Assembly: GCA_030528155.1 (NCBI GenBank)
Contig: JAUMZL010000013.1
Span: 1-60,132, forward strand
Source of the DNA: Aerococcus sp.
Lineage (GTDB): Bacteria; Bacillota; Bacilli; Lactobacillales; Aerococcaceae
Direction of reading: 5' to 3'
Length of the DNA: 60,132 bases
The notes under the pieces are model-generated. The model was given only the letters and a program-made list of their open reading frames with translations, searched no databases and was not told the DNA's origin. Below are positions 44,903 to 53,841 of the stretch, piece by piece (positions within the stretch are counted from its first letter, which is position 1; each line of letters begins with the position of its first letter). The translations under genes and the position numbers were made by a program.

Positions 44903-46084
44903 ATGACAGAACAAATGACATCCTCAACGACTTGTTCAAAACGGGCATCTGAAAGTATCGTGATGAAACTGGCAGTGCTTTCTATCTCATTGATCCTTAC
45001 TTCGGGGCAAGCGATTAATGGCGCTTTACCACAAATAAGAGCAGCACTCGGACTTTCGCAAACAACGGTAGAATTGTTGAGCACGTTACCTTCGATTACT
45101 GTGATTCTATTTATTCTCTTGTCTAGTTATGTGGCTCGTAAGATTGGATTAAAGCGAACCATTACATTAGGAATCCTGTTAGCAGGGATTGGTGGGAGTA
45201 TTCCTGTAGTGCTTAATAGTGTGATTGCTCTTTTTGTCGGACGCATTATCCTAGGAGCTGGGTTGGGTCTATTTAATTCACTGGCAGTAACAATCATTAA
45301 TCGGCTGTATCATGGCAGTGACGCGGAAGCAACATTGTTGGGAATCAGAAATTCAATGGAAGGCATTGGGCAGTCATTATTAACGGTGATTGCTGGGTTG
45401 CTATTAAACGTATCTTGGAATTTCTCTTTTGCTATTTACTTTTTAGCATTTCCTATTGCATTGTTCTTTTATTGGGTTGTGCCGAATATTGAGGACGAAG
45501 CGGAGGAAGGGCACGCCCAAACTAGTATGCCTATTATGGTATATGTGCTAACAGCATTTGCTATTCTGTTGGTCTGCAATGGGATATCGGTTGGAGTACG
45601 CTTTCCTTCTTTAGCCGCTGAGATTTATGGTGATCAATTTAATGCTAGCAATTACTTGGCAATGATGCCTATCATTGGTATCATCGCCGGCTTCCTATTT
45701 GGAAAGATATATCGACGCCTAGGGATAGCCACTTTATATGTTGGGTTAATTATTTTTGCCATTTCTAATTTCCTTATTGGTTTCGCCAGTGGTAATTTTT
45801 ATGTATTACTGAGTGGGGTATTGTTGTCTAGTATACCAGGTACTTGGTGTTTCCCGTTCATCTTCATGACATTAGGGCAGATTACAACAAAAAACAACCT
45901 TGCAATGGCCAATTCATTAATTTTTATTGGTTGCAATATTGGAGGATTTATCGTGCCTTTTGTAATGAATGGATTACAATTTTTGAGTCCGTCTAGTCAG
46001 CTATCCGCACCATTTCCAATGTACGGCGCATTACTATTGCTGATTGCTATTGGCTTAGTCATTGCTCGCAAACGCATAAAATAA
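44903..46084 (+). CDS. MFS transporter, probably for alpha-galactosides
   Basis: A 393-aa, ~12-helix major facilitator protein. The A-motif-like block between helices 2 and 3 (RKIGLKR) and the ALPQIRAALGLSQTTVELLSTLPS segment resemble drug/sugar MFS proteins. AAGGAGGTG precedes ATG 44903 within the end of aga2. Operon context suggests uptake of an alpha-galactoside without phosphorylation; export or drug resistance cannot be excluded. Confidence 0.8.
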   Translation: MTEQMTSSTTCSKRASESIVMKLAVLSISLILTSGQAINGALPQIRAALGLSQTTVELLSTLPSITVILFILLSSYVARKIGLKRTITLGILLAGIGGSIPVVLNSVIALFVGRIILGAGLGLFNSLAVTIINRLYHGSDAEATLLGIRNSMEGIGQSLLTVIAGLLLNVSWNFSFAIYFLAFPIALFFYWVVPNIEDEAEEGHAQTSMPIMVYVLTAFAILLVCNGISVGVRFPSLAAEIYGDQFNASNYLAMMPIIGIIAGFLFGKIYRRLGIATLYVGLIIFAISNFLIGFASGNFYVLLSGVLLSSIPGTWCFPFIFMTLGQITTKNNLAMANSLIFIGCNIGGFIVPFVMNGLQFLSPSSQLSAPFPMYGALLLLIAIGLVIARKRIK

Positions 46085-46107
46085 TAGAAGCATGGGTAAA
46101 AAATAAA

Positions 46108-46145
46108 AGAGTCTCCTATTCTTTTAGGTAAGAATGGGAGGCTCT
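46108..46145. terminator. Bidirectional terminator between the MFS and DeoR genes
   Basis: A 16-bp stem (46108-46123 with 46130-46145, two G-U). The minus-strand side ends in a T-rich tail, so it fits the leftward lac operon as well as the MFS operon. Confidence 0.85.
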
Positions 46146-46168
46146 TTCAATTGGACGATGCTATCTTT

Positions 46169-46927
46169 CTATTTCGCTATCATAATATTCACATCGGCAG
46201 TGATACTCTGAATAGCTTCAGGATGATTATTGATAATCAGTGTGTCGATATCATTGAGATCGTAGTAGGTGTAGAAGTCTTTCTTTCCAATCTTTGAATA
46301 ATCAACAACAAGGAATTTGAGAGCGGAGTTATTCAAGGCAATTTTCTGCGAGGTGCCTTCCTCAACGGCAGAGGTCATGACATCGTCGTTAAAAATCGCA
46401 TTGCAGCTGAAAAATGCCTTGTCAAAATACATGCTAGACAATGTTTGGGTAGTGATTTCACCGTGGAAAGATTGTGTAATGCGGCGGATCTCGCCCCCAA
46501 TCAAGTAGAGGGAGACATCGAGATCACTGTTATTCAGTGTTTGAAAGACAGGGAGGCAGTTGGTAATGATGCGCAGATTCTCCTGATCAATCAACCCCGC
46601 TAGAATTTCGATGGTGGTTCCTGGCCCCAAAAAGAGCGTATCACCAGGAACGATGAGATCGTGAGCTTTGTGGGCAATTTTATATTTTTCTTCAATATGG
46701 ATGATGCGCTTATCGGAGTGCGAAAGTTCATGGGAGATGATGTTACCATTAATTGAAACGGCACCGCCGCGCACGCGTTTGAGCTTACCATCTACCTCCA
46801 ATTCATCGAGATCACGCCGGACAGTCATGTCGGAGACGTTAAGGTCGGTGACAATATCGGTGACGCTGAGTGAGCCAAGGGCATCGAGCTTTTTGATGAT
46901 GTAGTATTTGCGTTCTTCTTTTAACAT
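46169..46927 (-). CDS. lacR: DeoR-family repressor, LacR-like
   Basis: A 252-aa DeoR regulator. The N-terminal winged helix (~6-55, VTDLNVSDMTVRRDLDEL) and sugar-phosphate-binding domain (~75-230) are complete. It is the last gene of the lacABC run on minus, 81 bases after lacC. By family it should respond to tagatose-6-phosphate and bind the palindrome at 49020-49041. AGGAGG lies upstream of ATG 46927. Confidence 0.85.
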   Translation of the reverse strand: MLKEERKYYIIKKLDALGSLSVTDIVTDLNVSDMTVRRDLDELEVDGKLKRVRGGAVSINGNIISHELSHSDKRIIHIEEKYKIAHKAHDLIVPGDTLFLGPGTTIEILAGLIDQENLRIITNCLPVFQTLNNSDLDVSLYLIGGEIRRITQSFHGEITTQTLSSMYFDKAFFSCNAIFNDDVMTSAVEEGTSQKIALNNSALKFLVVDYSKIGKKDFYTYYDLNDIDTLIINNHPEAIQSITADVNIMIAK

Positions 46928-47008
46928 TCATTTCCTCCTTTCTATTTATAAAATAAAAGCAGATGGCGCTATGGCTCACCTGCTTGAGTGGTTACTGGCC
47001 ACTAGTTA

Positions 47009-47944
47009 CTAAACTTCTTGAATATCAATTTGGTCGTATAGAGCTTTGAAGTTATCGACATTAATGTGGCCGGTTTTTTCTTCTAAGGCGTTGAGCATTC
47101 CGCAAGTCATCCCATATTTCATGATGTCTTCAGGGCCGAGTCCTTTTTGAATCGCTACCGCAAAACCAGCGATAGTGGAGTCACCTGAGCCGACTGGGTT
47201 AACCACATTATCCAAGGTAGGGATATTCGCTTTGAAATAGCGATTACCAAATTTACCAAGTGCGCCACCTTTTCCAAGTGAAACGACCACGCATTCGATA
47301 GTACTGAGCAAGTCACTCTCTAAGCATTGTTTGAGCTCATCGCCATTCGTGATACTTTTACCGAGGAGCGCTTCCAATTCTGACTCATTTGGTTTGATGA
47401 GGTACGGTTTATCCTTGGCATGGATCGAAGCTTCCAGGCTAGCATTAGAGGTATCGAGGAGTGCCTTCACACCTTTTTCGTGGCAAAGCGCGATCAATTC
47501 GGCGTAGAAACTCGGTTTGAGTCCTTGAGGGAGGCTTCCGGACATGGCCACTACATCTGCTTTTTCAATAAGGCGGGTGAAGTTTTTCATGAAGGCCGCT
47601 TGTTCTTCAGCAGTAATAGTTGGGCCAGCTTCCAAAATTTCCGTTTGATTGCCGCCATCGTGCAAAATAGCAATACATTCACGCGTATCACCAGCGATGG
47701 CAGTAAAGTCATGGCTGATCTGGTTGCCGTCTAATAAGTGTTTGAGTTCTTCACCATAATGGCCACCAACGAACCCAGTAGCGAGAACGTCTTCGCCGAG
47801 TTCATTAACGACGCGGGAAACATTGAGTCCTTTTCCACCAGCAGTACGTCCGACATTCTTAATGCGGTTAACATCATCCACTTGAAGATGTTCGAGCGGG
47901 TATGAAATGTCGATTGATGGATTCAATGTAACTGTTAAAATCAT
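47009..47944 (-). CDS. lacC: Tagatose-6-phosphate kinase (PfkB family)
   Basis: The kinase makes tagatose-1,6-bisphosphate from tagatose-6-phosphate and ATP. The 311-aa protein has the PfkB signatures TAGGKGLNVSRVV and NPVGSGDSTIAGF (catalytic Asp). 1-Phosphofructokinase is close in sequence; the neighbours lacA and lacB support LacC. I choose ATG 47944, 6 bases from AGGAGG; ATG 47950 abuts the site. Confidence 0.87.
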   Translation of the reverse strand: MILTVTLNPSIDISYPLEHLQVDDVNRIKNVGRTAGGKGLNVSRVVNELGEDVLATGFVGGHYGEELKHLLDGNQISHDFTAIAGDTRECIAILHDGGNQTEILEAGPTITAEEQAAFMKNFTRLIEKADVVAMSGSLPQGLKPSFYAELIALCHEKGVKALLDTSNASLEASIHAKDKPYLIKPNESELEALLGKSITNGDELKQCLESDLLSTIECVVVSLGKGGALGKFGNRYFKANIPTLDNVVNPVGSGDSTIAGFAVAIQKGLGPEDIMKYGMTCGMLNALEEKTGHINVDNFKALYDQIDIQEV

Positions 47945-48008
47945 GTGCATCCTCCTAAACAGATATTTGTACTATTATGATACCCCTATCATACTCTATT
48001 TTACGGGA

Positions 48009-48524
48009 TTAGTCGTGATAATATCCCTCAGCCCATTTTTCTTCTTCTTTGGCGAAGAGGTTAGGGTCATGTTTGTTAGGGTCGTGGCTGTCTAGCGCAC
48101 TGATTTTTTCGATGAGTTGTTTATTTTCTTCAGTTGGTTGGTAAGGCTCATTGATAAAGGCTTCGATAATGTCTTCCATTAAGAATTCACCGGAAATGGT
48201 GCCACCAAACGCAATCACATTAGCATTTAATTCACGCCGTGCATAGAGGGCAGAGGTCATGTCGCGGACAAGGGCCGTACGTACCCCTTCAACCTTGTTG
48301 GCAGCGTTACTGATCCCAACTCCTGTACCGCACATAACAACACCGAAGTCCACATCGCCGTTATATACCAATTCCCCAACTTTTTTACCGTAGATAGGGT
48401 AGTGCGTCCGTACAAAGCCGTGAGTTCCCACGTCAATAACGTCGTGCCCCATTTCGCGCAATTTATCTGCGACTTTAATCTTCATGTCTGTCACAATATG
48501 GTCGTTACCGATCGCAATTTTCAT
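48009..48524 (-). CDS. lacB: Galactose-6-phosphate isomerase subunit LacB
   Basis: LacAB isomerises galactose-6-phosphate to tagatose-6-phosphate. The 171-aa RpiB/LacAB-fold protein starts [13 protein letters not shown] and has the catalytic [16 protein letters not shown] block. It is longer at the C-terminus than LacA, typical of LacB. It lies 33 bases after lacA. Confidence 0.93.
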   Translation of the reverse strand: MKIAIGNDHIVTDMKIKVADKLREMGHDVIDVGTHGFVRTHYPIYGKKVGELVYNGDVDFGVVMCGTGVGISNAANKVEGVRTALVRDMTSALYARRELNANVIAFGGTISGEFLMEDIIEAFINEPYQPTEENKQLIEKISALDSHDPNKHDPNLFAKEEEKWAEGYYHD

Positions 48525-48557
48525 TGTAGATTCCTCCTAGTCCGTTTATTACATGGA

Positions 48558-48986
48558 TTACAACATTTCGTTGAGCATATCGACACGGACTTGGTGACGA
48601 CCGCCATCGTAATCCGTAGAGGTGAACTCACGAACGATATTCTTCGCTAATTCTACACCCACGATATCTTGGCCCATGGTGATGAGACGCGCATTGTTGT
48701 GGCGACGCGTCATGTATGCCGTACGTTCGTCGGAAAGTTCCGCTGCCACCATGTTTTTATGTTTGGATCCAGCCATGAAACTCCCCACACCAAAACGGTC
48801 AATGGCAACCCCAACCGCATCGAGATTTTCTTCGAGCGCTTGGATGATCGCGTTGGTTGATTCAACAAAATCTTCAGCCGGTTGTTCGCTTACGTCGATA
48901 ACCTCATGACCTTCTTCAGTTAAAAATGTTTTGAGCGTATCTTTTAAAGTCATTCCGTCTTTATCCGCACCAATTACGACTTTCAT
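48558..48986 (-). CDS. lacA: Galactose-6-phosphate isomerase subunit LacA
   Basis: The partner of LacB. The 142-aa protein starts [15 protein letters not shown]. In LacA the catalytic Cys block of RpiB/LacB is changed (here [15 protein letters not shown]), consistent with the family. ATG 48986 follows an AAGGAG site; the longer frame to 49028 has no site and overlaps the operator. It is the first gene of the operon. Confidence 0.92.
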   Translation of the reverse strand: MKVVIGADKDGMTLKDTLKTFLTEEGHEVIDVSEQPAEDFVESTNAIIQALEENLDAVGVAIDRFGVGSFMAGSKHKNMVAAELSDERTAYMTRRHNNARLITMGQDIVGVELAKNIVREFTSTDYDGGRHQVRVDMLNEML

Positions 48987-49019
48987 TTTGTGACACTCCT
49001 TCGTCTTAAATCTTTCAAA

Positions 49020-49083
49020 TTCAAACAAATAATTGTTTGAAACTGTTCATTTAAAGCATAATACTTTGTGCTAAAACTGTCAA
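49020..49083 (-). promoter_or_regulatory. lacABC promoter and LacR-type operator
   Basis: On minus, TTGACA (49078-49083), 17 bases, TATGCT (49055-49060). Just downstream TTCAAACAA (49020-49028) and TTGTTTGAA (49033-49041) form a perfect 9-bp inverted repeat with 4-base spacing, placed to block the start of transcription. Confidence 0.82.
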
Positions 49084-49457
49084 TGAAATGGTAGGGACAA
49101 GTTTGATAACGTTGTTGTTATAGTGTTGTTGCTGATATGCGGTTGCGAGCTACACCTGTTCGAACCATTGCAGTAGATGATCGATAATGTTTGAATTTGT
49201 TGGAAGTGATTGTAAAACTGTTTGCTACTAGGGTGAGGCAACACTAAAACGGGAAATAATCTAAAAGTTACCGTGTAAGCCTGACAAGCGCACATAGATT
49301 GACGAAATGAGGAGAATCTGAATAAAAATAAGTCGATAAAAAGAAAAATTATGATGCAACCGATTGCTGTTACAGATGCGATGGAGGCCCGATTTTGTTG
49401 GCAGATGGGTGCGTATGAATCATCAAAGTTTTGATATTTTCTAAATGCGCCTTTTAA
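49084..49457. other. Intergenic region between lacA and ptsG
   Basis: About 370 bases with no credible gene; a 166-aa minus-strand frame across it lacks a ribosome site and overlaps both promoters. Confidence 0.5.
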
Positions 49458-49504
49458 TGAAACCGGTTTCGTGGTATGATAATGATACAATGAAAACGAT
49501 GTCA
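49458..49504 (+). promoter_or_regulatory. ptsG promoter flanked by two cre boxes
   Basis: An extended -10, TGGTATGAT (49472-49480), is preceded by TGAAACCGGTTTCG (49458-49471; 13 of 14 to cre) and followed by TGAAAACGATGTCA (49491-49504; full match to TGWAANCGNTNWCA). CcpA control is likely. Confidence 0.7.
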
Positions 49505-49562
49505 TTGTTAGGGTGTTAATTTTAAAGACGATAAGGATGAACAAGAGAAGGGAGCAAGACTT

Positions 49563-51773
49563 GTGTCTGGATTGAAGCAATTATTAACATTTGAATTTTG
49601 GCAGAAATTTGGGAAGGCATTGATGGTTGTGATTGCCGTTATGCCAGCAGCCGGATTAATGCTGAGCATAGGCAATGCTTTGCCATTGATTAATCCTGAT
49701 CTCACTTGGTTGGTGACCTTAGGTAGTACCTTAGCAGAAATTGGCTGGGCGATCATTGGTAACCTCCATATTCTGTTTGCAGTAGCGATCGGAGGAAGTT
49801 GGGCAAAGGATCGTGCAGGCGGCGCTTTTGCGGCGGTCATTTCGTTCCTTTTGATTAACCGTTTGACTGGGGCTATCTTTGGTGTAACAGCAGAGATGCT
49901 AGCCGATCCTAATGCGGTCACTCATACTTTGTTTGGGCAAACGATTCCAGTCAATGGCTACTTCATTTCGGTATTAGAAGCACCAGCTTTGAATATGGGC
50001 GTATTCGTTGGGATTATTGCGGGATTCCTTGGAGCGACAGCGTACAACAAATACTATAATTACCGCAAATTACCGGATGTGTTGTCCTTCTTCAATGGGA
50101 AGCGTTTTGTACCGTTTGTGGTGATTCTCTGGTCGGCCATTGCGACAATTATTCTGTCCTTTGTGTGGCCAGTGGTTCAAGGAGGCATTAATAGTTTCGG
50201 AATTTGGCTCGGGCAATCTCAGTCTAATGCGCCATTCTTTGCGCCTTTCCTCTATGGGACATTGGAACGACTCTTATTGCCATTTGGGCTACATCATATG
50301 TTAACCATTCCAATTAACTATACTTCGGTTGGTGGGGTGTATGAGATTGCAACTGGCGCACAGATGGGACAAATTGTTCAGGGGCAGGATCCACTTTGGT
50401 TTGCGTGGATTCAGGACCTCGCGAACTTGCGCAGTAGCGGCGACATGTCGGCTTACCAACATTTACTCACGACGGTCACACCAGCCCGTTTCAAGGTTGG
50501 CCAGATGATTGGTTCGAGCGGGATTTTGATGGGATTAGCATTTGCCATGTACCGCAATGTTGACTTAAACAAACGTGCGAAATACAAAGGGATGTTTCTC
50601 TCAACCGCTGTTTCTGTTTTCCTGACTGGAGTAACGGAACCACTAGAATTTATGTTCATGTTTATTGCGATGCCACTGTACGTGATTTATGCGATTATCC
50701 AAGGGGTAGCCTTTGGAATTTCTGATTTAATCCACCTGCGTGTACACTCATTCGGTATGATTGAATTTGGAGCACGGACGCCACTGATGTTGAGTGCCGG
50801 TATTGGAGGCGACATTATCAATTACTTGCTGGCCTGCGTGGTGTTCGGGGTGTTCACTTACTTCATCGCGAATTTCATGATCAAACGCTTCAACTACGCC
50901 ACCCCGGGACGTAACGGGAATTATGATGGTGTCGCTGTTGAAGAGACAAAATCAGCCGAAGCAAAGGCGAATGCAACGACTGAGGTGAATGAGAATCAAC
51001 AATTGGTCTACAATATCATCAATCTACTCGGTGGGCGCGATAACATTGAGGATGTCGAAGCCTGCATGACGCGTCTACGTGTGAGTGTCAAAGACCCAGC
51101 CAAAGTGGGGGAAGAAGAACTATGGAAGAAAAACGGAGCCATGGGTATGATGATCAAAAATAGTGGGGTTCAAGCGGTTTATGGCCCTAAGGCGGATGTT
51201 CTGCATTACGATGTCTTAGAGACACTAGAATCCGGCGTAGCAATTCCAGCATTTAAGGAAGAAGCAATAATGCCGGATACCTCTAAAGCGGTAGAAAACA
51301 CGCATCCAGTGGCCGTGCCTGAACCACTCGCCCTACCAGCTGAGGGAACCTTTATCCCACTGAGTGAGGTGAAAGATGACACCTTCTCTAGCAAAATGAT
51401 GGGGGATGGGTTCGCCGTTGAACCGAATGATGGGGCTATTGTTTCACCAATTAAGGGGAAAGTGACTGCGGTCTTTCCAACGAAACATGCGATTGGGTTG
51501 GAAACAGATACAGGCGTAGAGGTGCTCCTCCATATGGGATTGGATACGGTGGAATTAGGTGGGCAACCGTTCGAGCTATCGGTTGAGGTAGGCGATTTGG
51601 TTGATCTCGCTGATCCGATAGCGACCATGGATATTGATGCCATTCACCAAGCGGGCAAAGAAGCCACGATTGTCGTGATTATTACCAATATGACAGCTGT
51701 TTCTTCCTTACAGGTGATTGATCCCGATCATCTGCACAAAGGAAGTGCGATAGGGACCTTCATGGTGAAATAG
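49563..51773 (+). CDS. ptsG: Glucose-type PTS permease EIICBA (GTG start)
   Basis: A 736-aa PTS permease. Domains: EIIC (~1-440, about ten hydrophobic segments, LPFGLHHMLTIPINYT), EIIB (~475-560, phospho-Cys C501 in EACMTRLRV), EIIA (~595-736, phospho-His H657 in VLLHMGLDTVELGG). The sequence places it in the glucose/glucosamine/maltose branch; glucose is the likeliest substrate. GTG 49563 follows AAGGGAG. A terminator follows the gene. Confidence 0.9.
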   Translation: MSGLKQLLTFEFWQKFGKALMVVIAVMPAAGLMLSIGNALPLINPDLTWLVTLGSTLAEIGWAIIGNLHILFAVAIGGSWAKDRAGGAFAAVISFLLINRLTGAIFGVTAEMLADPNAVTHTLFGQTIPVNGYFISVLEAPALNMGVFVGIIAGFLGATAYNKYYNYRKLPDVLSFFNGKRFVPFVVILWSAIATIILSFVWPVVQGGINSFGIWLGQSQSNAPFFAPFLYGTLERLLLPFGLHHMLTIPINYTSVGGVYEIATGAQMGQIVQGQDPLWFAWIQDLANLRSSGDMSAYQHLLTTVTPARFKVGQMIGSSGILMGLAFAMYRNVDLNKRAKYKGMFLSTAVSVFLTGVTEPLEFMFMFIAMPLYVIYAIIQGVAFGISDLIHLRVHSFGMIEFGARTPLMLSAGIGGDIINYLLACVVFGVFTYFIANFMIKRFNYATPGRNGNYDGVAVEETKSAEAKANATTEVNENQQLVYNIINLLGGRDNIEDVEACMTRLRVSVKDPAKVGEEELWKKNGAMGMMIKNSGVQAVYGPKADVLHYDVLETLESGVAIPAFKEEAIMPDTSKAVENTHPVAVPEPLALPAEGTFIPLSEVKDDTFSSKMMGDGFAVEPNDGAIVSPIKGKVTAVFPTKHAIGLETDTGVEVLLHMGLDTVELGGQPFELSVEVGDLVDLADPIATMDIDAIHQAGKEATIVVIITNMTAVSSLQVIDPDHLHKGSAIGTFMVK

Positions 51774-51779
51774 TTAATG

Positions 51780-51809
51780 ATCAGGTTGGGAGGGCCCAAC
51801 CTGATTTTT
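51780..51809 (+). terminator. Terminator after ptsG
   Basis: ATCAGGTTGGG (51780-51790) pairs perfectly with CCCAACCTGAT (51795-51805), then T residues. Confidence 0.9.
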
Positions 51810-51856
51810 GTTAGAATGAGTGCACACAGATAGTGAGACAATAGTTGGAGGGACGT

Positions 51857-52777
51857 ATGAAAGTTTTAACATTGAATACCCATGCTTGGAATGAAGCAGA
51901 CCCTAAAGAAAAATTTCAAGCAGTTGTTAACCTGATCTTGGAAGAAACGGTGGATGTGATCTGCTTGCAGGAGGTCAATCAATTCCGCATGGGGAAAGTG
52001 GGGGCGGATAAAGGAACTTTGACGGACATTCAAGCGGGAGCACGAGCGTTTGCTGAAGAGTTGAAGCATGAACTCAAGTCCCAGCAATCATCAACACAAC
52101 AGCGCTATCGATCCGTACAGCAGGAGATTTCAGTTGCTGATGACAATTATGCCAAATTATTAGTTTCAGCGCTTGCTGACGCTGGGCAAACCTACTACTG
52201 GTCGTGGGCACCTGCTCATATCGGCTATGATTGCTTTGATGAAGGGGTAGCGATCCTCAGTCGCTACGATTTTTGGGTCAAGCAGATTATTCTTGATAAA
52301 GCTACCTGGCCGTATGCGGATTATCATCGGCGTGTTGCCGTAAAGGCGAGTATAGATGTGCCAGGGATCGAGGAGAAGGTATCGGTTTACTCTAGTCACT
52401 TCAGTTGGTGGGAAGCGGACGGTAGCGGCTTTCAAGCAGAATGGGATACCCTCAATCGAGAACGACAGCGTGTGAATGGCTCGCAAATTTTCTGCGGGGA
52501 CTTCAACCAGATTGCGGAACAACCTGGTGCAGGCTATGATTATATTAAACAAACCGCACCGGATCTCAAAGATAGCTATCAGGTGGCCATGCAAGTGTCA
52601 GGAGACGCCACGATTCCTGGAGAGATTGACGGTTGGCGCCACGAAAGCACCCCGAAACGGATTGACTATGCGTGGGTGAGTGATGCTTTAGCTGTTACTG
52701 ATTATCAAACCGTCTTCACTGGTAAAAATTACCCAGTAGCGAGTGATCATTTTGGTATTATGATTACTATTCAGTGA
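51857..52777 (+). CDS. Endonuclease/exonuclease/phosphatase-family hydrolase
   Basis: A 306-aa EEP-fold metal-dependent hydrolase. Motifs: LTLNTHAWNE, CLQEVNQ with the metal-binding Glu, GDFNQ, and SDHFG at the end. No signal peptide is seen. The natural substrate (nucleic acid, sphingomyelin-like lipid or phosphoester) cannot be told. ATG 51857 is 5-6 bases past GGAGGG; the frame's TTG at 51845 lies inside that site. Confidence 0.82.
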   Translation: MKVLTLNTHAWNEADPKEKFQAVVNLILEETVDVICLQEVNQFRMGKVGADKGTLTDIQAGARAFAEELKHELKSQQSSTQQRYRSVQQEISVADDNYAKLLVSALADAGQTYYWSWAPAHIGYDCFDEGVAILSRYDFWVKQIILDKATWPYADYHRRVAVKASIDVPGIEEKVSVYSSHFSWWEADGSGFQAEWDTLNRERQRVNGSQIFCGDFNQIAEQPGAGYDYIKQTAPDLKDSYQVAMQVSGDATIPGEIDGWRHESTPKRIDYAWVSDALAVTDYQTVFTGKNYPVASDHFGIMITIQ

Positions 52778-52792
52778 CCTTTAATAGCAAAC

Positions 52793-52834
52793 AAAAATCC
52801 GTCATGAGCGCGCAGCGACTCGTGACGGATTTTT
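52793..52834 (+). terminator. Terminator after the EEP gene
   Basis: A 16-bp stem (52793-52808 with 52819-52834, one G-U) with A/T runs on both sides. Confidence 0.9.
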
Positions 52835-52868
52835 GGGATATATGAATTTAAACTTGGAGGAACAATTC

Positions 52869-53096
52869 ATTGGTTAGCGCTGTTCTTGATAAGGAATTAT
52901 CAAGTAACCGCTTCCAATTACAAATATAATATACACGCTTGGCGATGTCAATACTTATTTGGATATTTTAGGATATAAGCAACTTGAATATTCTATCATT
53001 GTGCGACTATTTATTACTTATTCAGAATCAACAGGAATTGTGACAGCGGATACAATTCAACCCTCACGCTATCTATAAAATATGTTAAACTATACT
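52869..53096 (+). promoter_or_regulatory. Regulatory region of nagB-scrK with two inverted repeats
   Basis: CTTGATAAGGAATTATCAAG (52885-52904) is a perfect palindrome around GGAA, set in a wider imperfect ATTGG/CCAAT repeat. GAATTGT (53035-53041) and ACAATTC (53052-53058) form a second repeat that looks like a LacI-type operator. TATACT at 53091-53096 is the probable -10; the -35 is weak. Confidence 0.55.
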
Positions 53097-53120
53097 CGAC
53101 GAAATTTTGGAGGGACGACC

Positions 53121-53825
53121 ATGGAAATTAAAACATTTAAAACAAAAGAAGAAGCCTCACAAGCGGCGTTCCAAGAGTTCCAAGCGCTGGTGGATGAGGG
53201 TGGCGGTGTATTTGGTTTAGCTACCGGATCAACACCGATTTTGTTGTATGATCTGTTGACCCAAGCGGATTCTATTGATTTTTCCAACTCCGAATCCATC
53301 AATTTGGATGAATATCGCGGGTTGGCTGCTGATCATCCGCAGAGTTACAGTTATTTTATGCATCAACATCTTTTCAATAAGAAACCATTCCGTCATTCTT
53401 ACCTATTGGATGGTACTAATTCCAATGCAGAAGAAGAAACCAGCCATTTTGAGGAAATCATTCAAGCACATCCGATTGATTTACAATTACTCGGGTTGGG
53501 GATGAATGGTCACATTGGGTTCAATGAACCAGGCAGTTCGTTCGATTCACGTACGCGGGTTGTCGATCTGACAGCATCGACCATCGATGCGAATAAACGT
53601 TTCTTTGCTTCTGAAGAGGATGTCCCTCGCCAAGCTTACAGCATGGGCATCGGTTCAATCCTCAGTGCAAAGAAAATTGTTTTGATGGCATTTGGAGAAA
53701 ATAAGGCAGATGCTGTCTATAAGATGGTTCATGGACCTAAGACGGAAGAGGTACCGGCGAGTGCTTTGCAGTCGCATGATGATGTGGTTGTGCTCTTAGA
53801 CGAGGGCGCCGCCTCATTACTATAA
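53121..53825 (+). CDS. nagB: Glucosamine-6-phosphate deaminase
   Basis: NagB turns glucosamine-6-phosphate into fructose-6-phosphate and ammonia. The 234-aa product has the short Gram-positive form, with GLATGSTP, NLDEYRGL and LGLGMNGHIGFNEPG motifs. ATG 53121 follows GGAGGG; an upstream ATG at 53082 lies before the promoter -10 and is excluded. scrK follows 16 bases later. Confidence 0.94.
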   Translation: MEIKTFKTKEEASQAAFQEFQALVDEGGGVFGLATGSTPILLYDLLTQADSIDFSNSESINLDEYRGLAADHPQSYSYFMHQHLFNKKPFRHSYLLDGTNSNAEEETSHFEEIIQAHPIDLQLLGLGMNGHIGFNEPGSSFDSRTRVVDLTASTIDANKRFFASEEDVPRQAYSMGIGSILSAKKIVLMAFGENKADAVYKMVHGPKTEEVPASALQSHDDVVVLLDEGAASLL

Positions 53826-53841
53826 GGAGGAACATTCATTT

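Noticed and set aside
49080-49580. 166-aa minus-strand frame between lacA and ptsG
   Set aside because: It spans both promoters and the cre boxes, lacks a ribosome site and has unusual composition.
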